From Pollenia angustigena (taxonomy: Eukaryota > Arthropoda > Insecta > Diptera > Polleniidae): a DNA stretch of 64,000 nt. Positions 55,534 through 64,000 of this stretch are shown one piece after another (position 1 is the stretch's first letter; the number at the start of each line of letters is the position of its first letter). Below the pieces are notes generated by a model, which made no database searches, was not told the DNA's origin, and saw only the letters and a list, made by a program, of their open reading frames with translations. Location: positions 246,724,830 through 246,788,829 of the forward strand of contig OV884057.1 in NCBI GenBank assembly GCA_930367215.1, given 5' to 3'. The translations under genes were made by a program, and so were the position numbers.

Positions 55534-56559
55534 TTTTCACTCCAATAAAAAGAGCACCTTTCAAACTTTACTTTAAAACCGTTTTTTTTACTTAATAACA
55601 ACGATAATATTAAAGAAATTAATTTTTTTTATTAAAATAATCTTCTACACAATAATTTGACGTCTTTACCAACGAGGGTTGCCAGGATTGGTTAATTGAA
55701 GAAAAATAATAATATTTAAAATATGTATATGTTTTATTTAAATATGGTTTAACTTGTTTTATTTGTTAAATTGTAATAGCTCATGCTTAATTGTACAAAT
55801 TTTGAAAGATTTTTTTTACACAGGAATTTCATACATACAACTTTGTATAAAATTGTAGAATAACTCTGATTCTTCAGGGTATTCAAGATTGAAAACAAAA
55901 AACTGTTTTTGTTGTGTCATTTGGCTGTACTTTTTTCACCTATTCACTTTAAACGCACAACATGAAATGACGCCAAAAATAATTCAAGAATTAACAAACA
56001 AGGAAAATGAACACCAAATTTCGATTGCGACCATAACCACCGTCAACACTGTGGTCAGCCACAAGGCGATTTTTTATTTTACGCATAATATACATATGTA
56101 TGTAGGCTCATTATTGACATTGTTGGTGGTCATAATTGTAATTCGTCTATAACAAATTTCATTTCATTTTTTACTTGTTGATAGTTTTTTTTTTTGCACG
56201 CGACGCTTACTGCTCTTTTTGATGACAAAAACATGTGTGTATGCAGGTACATTTAAGGGCAAAGACAATAAATTTATAAAGATGTTGGTTGCACTTGTAA
56301 CATTTTTCGCAAACTGTTGATGAGGGAGGAAAGCAACAAGGAGAAAGCAACAAAGTGTTCAATTCAAACAACCGAGTTGATTGATTCAATTAAACTTATA
56401 ATTAAAATTAAGCTTAAAATCAAACAAAATTTTAATTGAAAAAAAATATTTTTTTTTTAATTCAATTAATTTAGAACGTAATCAAATTTATTTTAAAATT
56501 CAAAATTCACTATTAATTGAAAAAAAACTGCCAATAATTTTTTCTGTGCACATGTCATG

Positions 56560-56914
56560 CAATACAAGCTCTTGCAAAAAAAAGTTGGATATCATCTCAC
56601 GTTGTTGGGTAACAGAGGCCCAATTGCTGCGAACGGCGACGAATCGATAATTGATGGTCATCATTAACACTGGCCGATACAGCTGCGATATTTTCTTCAC
56701 TTCGCACTCTACGTAAGCGTGTTGGTGGTTTAATGTCCAATAATGTAAATTTGGTGCGAAATTTAGTCACAATAGCCCGTATAGCCGCTTCAGTGGATCG
56801 ATTAAACTGACCATAAAATGGAAGAAGCGCGCGATGAACTTTCTTAACAGAGCACGCATTTTGATAATAAAATTCAATAATTTGCAAGCGTTGTTCGTTT
56901 GTAAGCCGATTCAT
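56560..56914 (-). pseudogene. mariner M transposase, N-terminal fragment
   Basis: Starts MNRLTNEQRLQIIEFYYQN at 56,914 and runs through the helix-turn-helix region (AAIRAIVTKFRTKF) to RRRSQQLGL. A frameshift follows; the next blocks (QELVLHDM, like rosa KDLHLHAY) are readable in another frame up to the CACAG element. The C-terminal half is at 44.7-45.1 kb. Confidence 0.88.
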
Positions 56915-57026
56915 GGTTAAATTATAGACCAAACTGAAGATGTTTGACAGTGAAACAAAACACGAAACGTGCGTCAGCTTTTTAAACCAGTGTTGCCAAA
57001 ATGATAATAGCTAAAAAATTACCCGA

Positions 57027-57170
57027 TATATCTAAACGTTGCAAAATTATTTGAAGAATTACAAAAAGCCCCTCGTGTGAAATTTCACCCATTTATAAAA
57101 CGTGTAAGTATTAACAACATCCGACAAAATTTTATGGATGATTTTAGTTAATTGTTTTCTTGTTATATAT
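57027..57170 (+). repeat. 143-bp direct repeat S, right copy
   Basis: Same unit as 44,499-44,641 with a handful of differences (GTTGCAAAAT for GTTACAAAAT, CTCGTGTG for CTCGGGTG). Confidence 0.9.
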
Positions 57171-58404
57171 TTTTTGTCTAAAAAATAAAATAAAAATGCC
57201 TTCAATAAAGGAAATCCCCTCTATATTTTCATTGAATAATCAGTATGGGTGATTTTTCAATAGAAGAACTTTTCTGAAAGTTATTTTGAGAAGCGTATGA
57301 GGGTTAAACTTAAATCGTATTGAATAAGTTTAAGTACATAAAGCAGTAAATATTTTATTTTTTCTATTTGTAATTGAAAAAATTTTAATTTGAATGAAAC
57401 TGAGCTTTTAACGTAAAAAAGTTTTGGGTTATTTTTGCCCTCAAGTGAATAATAGGGTTAATTTTGAATTTTTTTTTTTCTTTCGAAATATTAATTTCCA
57501 ATTACAGATAATAGTTTTGTCAACTTTTATTAAACTATGAACATAAATCACGATATTTCGTTATCAAATTCATAAACCATTAAAAATTTTCAAAACATTT
57601 ACCTTTGACCTTGTCATCTGAACTTTAGCGATAGTTCGATTTTGACCAAATTTTCAGAATATAATCCTTGCAGCTTTTGTTATAGAACTCTGAATAGCTT
57701 TTATTAGAACTTAATAAAAATATATGAACGTTAATTTTGTGCAAAAAACGTTTTCCTCGAAATTATAATTTACAAGATTTTGTTTGTCGAAATTCTTAAA
57801 AATAAAATGGGTACCCTACCCAAGTGAGCCGGGGGATACTTCTAAAATTTTTTAATTTCATATTCTAAGATGTTAGTCTCTGGTGTGCAAATCTTAATTT
57901 TTTCGATTTTGTTAAAGAAAATTGTTTTAAATTTGAAATTGGAGATTTGAAAAATTGGCACATTAGTGGTCTGGGGCATTATTAATTACTGGGCTAGTTT
58001 TTAACCGATTTTGTGTTTTTATACCTTTTTGAAAATATAATTGTAACTAACATTCGATTAATTTATCATCTGGAATAAAACTTTTACGAAATTTAAAATA
58101 TTTAACAAAAACTAAAAAAGTGACTTTTTAAGATTTTATAAACATCAGCACAAACGCATTTTACCTTCTCCACTATTGTGGTGTACCCACACCACAAGAA
58201 CCGTAGATTTCATAGGAAATATCGTGGTTTTTTGTTTATATCGCAGTCATTTATGGAACGATCTGGCTAAGTTTCAATAGCTAAATTTAATATTAAAATA
58301 TGTGACTGAAAAATATAAAAACCTAGTCGCCATCATTTCTCTGGTCTTTGGAAAACCCATTTCAACATACACACGGACAGAATATATATATGTACTTTAT
58401 ACAC
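57171..58404. other. AT-rich stretch, remnant of the GGACAGA-type fly repeat at its end
   Basis: No gene. The end (about 58,240-58,404) contains TATGGAACGATCT, ACACACGGACAGA and ATATATATGTACTTTATA, resembling the right part of the dispersed repeat at 17.3-18.9 kb. Confidence 0.55.
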
Positions 58405-59524
58405 GCAAAGAAAAAACATGGTTGTGGTAAACATATTCTAAGAGCAACATATTATGATAAGAATTATGATTGTAGTCACCATATTAAGATTATTATTGAA
58501 TCATATTATGACTAAATATACTCGTAATATGCCATCATAATATTTTTCCCTTAATCATATTATTATTCTGTTAATCATACTAAGTTAAGAAGTAATCAAA
58601 TTATTGTCATGTTAATCATAATAAGCTAAGAAATTAATCATATTATTGTCATGTTAATCATAATAAGCTAAGAAGTAATCATATTATCATCATGGTAATC
58701 ATAATAAATTTAGAAGCAATCATATTATGATACAGCACCTTTCATAGCTGTCATAAAAATACAAAATAAATTAAAATATTTTTGCATCGATTTTTTATTT
58801 TGTGCCTTTTTACAATTTTTCTTAATGTTAATCAAATAGCGGAGTTCAATATAAGGCTTGCAAAAGAGCAAATGAAAAATCTGTGGTTTTCATGGGCAAC
58901 CGCGTGTGTCCATTTTTTCGATTTTAAGATGTTGATGAAATATCGTAGAACTTTTATAAAATATAGCGAAATCTCTGTGTGTTTTGTTGTTGGATTTTAC
59001 AAAAAAACTATGATATTTTGCATTTCCAATATTACATCACTAATACTTGAATGAACTCCGCTAATATTTTAATTTTTTAATTCTTGAAACTTATTTTTTT
59101 ATGGAATTTTATCTTTTAATTGTTTAACCGCTCACAAATAAAAAACGACACAACTGCTTCAAAATTATTTTACAAATGGCGCTAACATAATATGATTAGA
59201 GTAAAAATAGTTTGATTGCATATTTAACATAATATGATAAATGTATAGAAAGTTATCATGTTATGGCTATTAAATATTATGATATGGTTGTGAGAAATAT
59301 AATATGTTTAGAAAGTTATCATAATTAAGTTGTTAGAAAAATAATGATTTTTCGGTCAACAATACTCAAATTCATAATTGCGATAAACATTGATATGTTT
59401 ACAGTAACTATAATATTGTTGATATTAAATAAAAATAACAATTATTTGTGTACGACAACAATATATTGTTACATTAAACATAGTGTTGTTGCCGTTACCA
59501 TGCCCAACCATATTTTTTCTCTGC
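58405..59524. mobile_element. TIR element with internal minisatellite
   Basis: Left GCAAAGAAAAAACATGGTTG and right, inverted, GCAGAGAAAAAATATGGTTG. The interior repeats ATCATATTATGA-type words in both orientations. No transposase. It abuts the copia fragment. TSD unclear (TAC possible). Confidence 0.65.
58552..58735 (+). repeat. minisatellite, about 42 bp x 4
   Basis: Units contain TAATCATATTATTGTCATG, TTAATCATAATAAGC and TAAGAA; four adjacent copies with a few differences. Confidence 0.88.
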
Positions 59525-60705
59525 ATACGAAGAGATTTTTATGGAGCAGCCAAAGGGATTTATTTCTAAAAATTGTAAAGATAAGGTATGTCTCTTAAAA
59601 AAATCTGTATACGGACTAAAACAATCCGCCAGATCGTGGAATCAGACAATTTCTAATGTTTTAGAAAAATCTAGTTTTCAACAAAGTAAAATTGATCCAT
59701 GCTTGTATACACGTTTAGAAGGGGTTGAATTGACATTCGTGTTGATCTACGTCGACGATATACTCATTTGCTCAAAGCATGAATCAACAATTTATAAAGT
59801 AAAATGTATTTTTTTAAAAATGTTTTTGAAATTTCTTATCTTGGACTAATTAAAAACTACCTTGGCCTGCAAGTATACAGATCTAAAGAAGGGGTTTATT
59901 CAATTTGTCAATCGGAATATATTGAAAAAATATTAAAGGAAAATGGTCTTCAAGACTCGAAATCATCTTCAGTTCCTATTATAGTTTCTTAGAGTAAATC
60001 TGGTAAAGAACAAATTATTTTAAATAACAACAAGAACTATCAAAAGCTTATAGGAAGCTTATTGTATATAACTTTAAATTCAAGACCCGATGTGACAGCT
60101 GCAGTTAACATGTTAAGCCAAAAAACCAGCAATCCTATCGAAGAAGACTGGGCTGAGCTTAAAAGAGTTGTAAGGTATTTAAAAGGAACAATTGATTTGA
60201 GGTTACACTTCATACCTGACAATGACGAAATTCTGCTTGGCTACTCTGACGCCAATTGTGGTGAAGACGGAACCAACAGAAAATCAAATAGCGGCTATTT
60301 ATATAAAATTTATGGAGCTGTCGTTTCTTGGGCTTGCCGTAAGCAAACTTGTGTGGCACTTTCTTCTACTGAAGCTGAGTTTATTGCGCTTGCTGAAGCA
60401 TCAAATGAGGCACTATGGCTAAAGGAGCTATTAATGGATTTTGGTGTACAAATCAACAAACCCATTACCATAAATGAAGACAACCAAAGTTGCATAAAAA
60501 TCATGGAAGGTTTTAAGTTTAATAACAGGACAAAACATATCGACATAAAATACCATTTTGTCAAGGACTACGTTTTAAAGAATGTCATCAGGTGTCAATA
60601 CTGTCCAACAGATGAAATGCAAGCAGATTTGTTAACGAAGCCACTTCCGCCACAAAATATTAAAGACTTGAGGTCAGCACTTAAAATTATAGACAATTTG
60701 GAATG
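59525..60705 (+). pseudogene. Ty1/copia pol fragment: RT C-terminal part and RNase H
   Basis: EEIFMEQPKGFIS, LKKSVYGLKQSARSWNQTI and LIYVDDILICSK (catalytic YVDD) identify a copia-type RT. Then come LGLIKNYLGLQV, LIGSLLYITLNSRPDV, LGYSDANCGEDGTNRKSNSG and VALSSTEAEFIAL (RNase H), and NRTKHIDIKYHF, ADLLTKPLP. A frameshift lies near 59,805 and a stop at 59,990; the last 214-codon frame is clean to 60,705. The gag, protease and integrase part is missing. Confidence 0.92.
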
Positions 60706-60713
60706 AGAAGGGG

Positions 60714-60945
60714 TGTGGAAATATTAATGTAGCTCATATACAACCCGACATTCTAATTGTCATAATTAAAACAGATGTTTAATTCTTTGACCTTGTCATA
60801 CAATGTAATTTGACATTCGACATTACTTTTTATTCTTTCTTCTTCCGGTTTTATTTCCTTTTTAATAACACACATTTTTTCTCATATTTACTTGAATAAT
60901 TAAATAAACGAATTGGATTGGATTTTTCTATAATATATTTTGAAT
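60714..60945 (+). mobile_element. 3' LTR of the copia element (end uncertain)
   Basis: The stop codon is followed by a purine-rich GAGAAGGGG and then TGTGGAAATATTAATGTAGC, the expected polypurine tract and TG start of a copia LTR. No clear CA end or TSD is visible, so the length is a guess. Confidence 0.6.
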
Positions 60946-62510
60946 ACCCCCTTTTTGAATCCAAAATCTGTTTCGCGAAATTTTTTGTGGTCTCTGAGAT
61001 ATAAAGCATTCATTCAGGACATTGCATGTTGAATTTTATGTTTTGAGGTCAAATATTAACGATAATTAAAAAATACCAGTTGTACAACCATAAAGCTGAA
61101 GAAAGATTTTCAATTTCCCGTATTTCCCAATTTGGTACTATTTTTTCCCCCCATTATAGTATCAAAAATTGCAAAATGCAAAATGTTTTGTAAAAAAGTA
61201 CCAAAAATAGTTACGATTTTCACCCCTTAAACGTTCGAATTTCGAAAAAGTACCAAACTTGTATTCGTATTTTTTGATAAGTTTCGAATGTGGTATAAAC
61301 TTTATTTCTTGGTTTATTGGATCAAAAGATAGATGGGCTGACAAAAGCATACCAAAATTCAGGTTTTACCCGTTTTCACCCTACAAGAGCCGAATTTCAA
61401 AAAAGTACCACGCACCTGTCCACTTATTTTTCAAAAGAACAACGATATACAGTTTTTTTTATCTCTTTTAGTTTTGGAGATAAAACGGTTTCCGAATTTA
61501 CCCTTTTTTACCCACTAAACATTCGAATTTTTTTTTAAATCCCTTCTTAGTGGATCGATTTGAGGAGAGATCCACCTCCGGTCCAAATTTCAAGTCTTTA
61601 GCTTCAGGCGTTTAGGCTGTACGATGATGAATGAGTCAGTCACTCACGCAATAAGTATACGTATGCAGCACAAAAAGCCACTATTTAAATTTTTTTTTTA
61701 AAGTAGCGTATGCGGCACAAAACAATATTTTTCATTTTCGGAGAAATAATATTAAATTCTAACTTTATTCATGAAAGTGCGCAAAAATTTACATTTTTCT
61801 TCAAAACATATACCGGAAGCAGTGGTAAAAAGATAAAAAAATTCTATCGGGTACATTTCGAGAAATCTTCCTGTAAATCTTCTTTGTCGTTTTTCTCCAC
61901 TCCGACTCTTTGGCATATGCGCCAAACCAATTCTGAGCTGAGGATATATACAATTCAGCAAGTTTAACAAAGTTGCTATCCACCCCCAGCATCAATAGAA
62001 ATTACAAATACGTATGCTTATGTAAAATCTTTACTAGATCTACTTGATCACACTACAGCCAGGATTGTACTGATAGAGTCTGTGAAAATTAAAAATCTTC
62101 AAAGATTAATGCTGTACTTTAAATGGATCGTTAGGATAAAGTGAATATAAACAATCATTTCCCGAGGAATCTTATACATTAAACTTGTAGATGAAGATAC
62201 AGGCCATGCAGTTTGGCAAAATCCAGCATAATTTTTGTATTTTGTACCAAAAACTTATTAAAATAATCACCAAAATAAAAAAATAAACTTAAAACTTCAT
62301 AAACATTTTTTTTTATGTACCTTACATTTACTGGCAATGAAATATGTTGTAACTCTACTGCAGCTGAATATGTTTAAAAATATGCAACCTTTAATATTGG
62401 GGCTTGAAAGTCTTCGGGCCGAAGGTTGTAAATTTCTAAAAAAAAAACCTAAGCTAAAAAGCTATTTATAAATGACAGTTGTTAATCTATCTCCCTTCTA
62501 TCTTCTATCT
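60946..62510. other. AT-rich stretch without genes
   Basis: No gene supportable; short ORFs around 61,160-61,995 overlap on both strands and resemble nothing. Confidence 0.55.
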
Positions 62511-62534
62511 TCTATATATATAAAATAGGATGTG

Positions 62535-62556
62535 TGTATGTATGTATGTATGTATG

Positions 62557-62584
<28 letters not shown>
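62535..62584 (+). repeat. (GTAT)n microsatellite
   Basis: About 12 uninterrupted GTAT/TATG units near the Helitron 5' end. Confidence 0.95.
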
Positions 62585-62587
<3 letters not shown>

Positions 62588-62753
62588 CGTATGGACTCCA
62601 AAACGGCTGGGCCGATTTTGAATTTTCAGGGAATCTTCAGAATATTCAGGTGGGTGACACTGTGCAGTCTGATTTTTGATTTTCGGTCTGCGGGCGGAGA
62701 GTCGTGGCAAAATCCAATTTTCATATTGTATCACCAATGACATCTATATAATT

Positions 62754-63380
62754 GGACGATTTTTTCTTTAAAATGATTGCCATGGTCTAACTAAGATTTA
62801 TTTGAAAAGATAATTTTACGCCCACTTTTTTCGAATTACCTAAAATCAGAAAACGACTCCATCGATTTGACAAATTTTTCTTTCAAATGTTCGTATTAAT
62901 CCATTTTAAGTTTTCATAGAAAGAAAAATTAACCACGCATACTTTAACGCCCACTTTTTCTATTTAGCGCATAACTTGAGAACGGCATGACCGATTTGGA
63001 CGATTTTTTCTTTAAAATGATTGCCATGGTCCAACTTAGGTTTTTACGAAAAGATCATTTTGCCCCGCCTACTTTTTCCGATTTACCTAAAATCAAAAAA
63101 CGGCTCCATCGATTTGACTAATTTTTCTTTTAAATGTTCGTATTAATCTATTTTAAGTTTTCATCGAAAGAAAAATTTACCACGCCTACTTTTACGCCCA
63201 CTTTTTCTATTAAGCGCATAACTTGAGAACGGCTTGACCGATTTGGACGATTTTTTCTTTAAAATCATCGCCATGGTCCAACTTAGGTTTTTGCGCCCAC
63301 TTTAACGCCCACTTTTTTCGATTTACCTAAAATCGAATTGACTAATTTTTCTTCCAAATGTTCGTATCTTTTCAACGGAT
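62754..63380 (+). repeat. tandem repeat, about 245 bp x 2.6, in the Helitron
   Basis: GGACGATTTTTTCTTTAAAA recurs near 62,754, 62,998 and 63,245; units share ACGCCCACTTTTT and ATCGATTTGAC words. Confidence 0.88.
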
Positions 63381-63455
63381 TTTAAAAATCGAACGCAAAC
63401 ATTTCTCCTAATTTGGACAGGACAACGTCTTTCGGGTCAGCTAGTACAATTATAA

Positions 63456-64000
63456 AATGTGTTTTTAACTGCTTATAACAGTTGGGCTGAAACCAAAAAA
63501 GTATTCATTAAAGCAGCAGAACATCATGTCGGCTATAAAAATAATGTCCGTAAAGAGTGGATAAGCGAGAAAACCTGGAAACTCGTATTAGGAAGAAAAG
63601 AAGCAAAAGCAGCTATCAATTCCAGCAGAACACGATCTGAAAAATCAAGATGTCAACAACTGCGTAGCGACCTTAATCGCAAAGTAAAACGAAGCGCACG
63701 TCGAGATAAACGGAATTGGGCCAACAACATAGCTAAAGAAGCACAAGCGGCCGCTGAAACAAATCGGGCTAGAGACCTATATCGCGCTGCAAGGAAATTA
63801 ACCAAAAATACAATTTCCATCGGTAAACCCTTAAAAGACGACTCTGGACAACTTGTTACATCCAAGGAACAACAACTGAATCTCTGGGAAACATTTTATT
63901 CCAATATGCTTTCCACGCCCCAACCCACGCTTCAAACCTCGCACAGTACGATATGCAACTGCGCCACACATACTCCGAACCCAAATATCACCATCGACAG
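63456..64000 (+). pseudogene. LINE polyprotein fragment (EN-RT linker), runs off the window
   Basis: Open from 63,456 to the window edge without a stop. Visible words: NNVRKEWISEKTWKLV, VKRSARRDKRNWANNIAKEA and KPLKDDSGQLVTSKEQQLNL, then LWETFYSNML, which match the linker between endonuclease and reverse transcriptase of RTE/CR1-type LINEs. No catalytic motif is in view and the Helitron cuts it off upstream, so I class it as partial. Confidence 0.75.

Larger units (their letters stand above)
48896..55690 (-). mobile_element. LINE E2, same family as E1, carrying the RZ-A array
   Basis: Runs on the minus strand from CTGGCAACCCT near 55,686 to a poly(A) seen as T runs at about 48,896-48,922. 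ORF order as in E1: damaged ORF1, then ORF2. Its 3' UTR keeps the CGCCTCAGCGCC region. The RZ-A array (50,017-52,459) interrupts ORF2 just before the YADD motif. Confidence 0.88.
48172..56548. mobile_element. CACAG-end element C, TSD CA, enlarged by LINE E2
   Basis: Starts CACAGAAAAAAG and ends AATTTTTTCTGTG; CA duplicated at 48,170-48,171 and 56,549-56,550. It sits at the junction of LINE R and mariner M. Interior rich in TTAATTGAATTAATT-type words as in the 16.9-kb copy. Holds a small MITE (48,566-48,811) and LINE E2. Its own sequence is about 1.3 kb; 55,690-56,548 has no credible gene. Confidence 0.8.
44642..57026 (-). mobile_element. DD41D-type mariner M, 12.4 kb including nested elements
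   Basis: TIRs TCGGGTGATTTTTTA (left) and, reversed, TCGGGTAATTTTTTA (right), with TA on both sides. The minus-strand transposase is split: N-terminal part at about 56,560-56,914, C-terminal part at 44,746-45,068. Everything between is a Jockey-like LINE and a CACAG element with their own insertions. About 400 bp of the mariner middle is missing at the junction. Confidence 0.88.
62511..63444 (+). mobile_element. non-autonomous Helitron
   Basis: Begins TCTATATATATAAAATAGG and ends GTCTTTCGGGTCAGCTAG followed by T, the TC … CTAG/T termini typical of insect Helitrons. Early sequence contains AAAACGGCTGGGCCGATTTT. No Rep/helicase. Contains a GTAT microsatellite (62,535-62,584) and tandem units of about 245 bp. 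Confidence 0.82.

Noticed and set aside
55889..56152. 87-codon ORF with signal-like and membrane-like segments
   Set aside because: It lies inside non-coding CACAG element C, and hydrophobic runs are easily produced by AT-rich DNA; no homology recognised.
1..64000. Naming the species (for example a tephritid because of rosa)
   Set aside because: DD41D mariners and the other families occur in many flies; horizontal transfer makes element content a poor species marker.

Overview
This is a eukaryotic, AT-rich stretch with no recognisable host gene. It is almost wholly built of transposable elements, many nested in one another. The contents (DD41D 'rosa'-type mariners, Jockey- and CR1/L2-like LINEs, hAT, piggyBac, Helitron and copia remnants, and the ACGGACAGACGGACATGGCT-type repeat familiar from fly genomes) suggest a higher fly (Diptera, Brachycera). 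No species can be named from sequence alone.

Layout. 0-3 kb: edge-truncated rosa mariner and a LINE fragment. 5-9.3 kb: foldback hAT (8-bp TSD), second hAT with 8-bp TSD, further hairpins. 9.5-13.1 kb: one LINE broken by two insertions. 14.65-15.72 kb: tandem heads of a hammerhead-ribozyme element with a pol III-like B box. 15.75-19 kb: MITEs and a rosa copy carrying two nested insertions. 19.2-20.1 kb: foldback. 21.1-29.0 kb: a piggyBac element (TTAA, matched TIRs) split by a CR1/L2-like LINE (E1), which carries a hAT in its 5' UTR, and by a G-rich MITE. 29.7-33.4 kb: a 3.66-kb DNA transposon with long TIRs and an apparently intact four-exon, 722-aa transposase-like gene. 34.4-37.8 kb: full-length rosa with a single nonsense codon, then a 5'-truncated LINE. 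39.5-44.3 kb: CACAG-ended element holding a hAT, holding a second hAT, holding more MITEs and an inverted pair of the hammerhead element. 44.6-57.0 kb: a mariner holding a Jockey-like LINE, which holds a hAT, a hairpin MITE and a CACAG element; the CACAG element holds LINE E2, and E2 holds a 2.44-kb tandem ribozyme array. 58.4-64 kb: MITE with minisatellite, copia pol fragment, Helitron, start of another LINE.

The most notable content is two unrelated families of hammerhead-ribozyme repeats. RZ-A (50,017-52,459) is 5.2 near-identical copies of a ~471-bp monomer on the minus strand, flanked by a perfect 14-bp TSD. Its sense 5' boundary lies within 2-4 nt of the predicted self-cleavage site, which is the structure expected of a metazoan retrozyme. 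RZ-B (14.65-15.72 kb and 41.5-42.6 kb) couples a hammerhead to an RNA polymerase III B-box match, like Schistosoma Sm-alpha; its copies have different but compensatory stem II sequences. The intron-containing transposon at 29.7-33.4 kb is the best candidate for a still functional protein gene.
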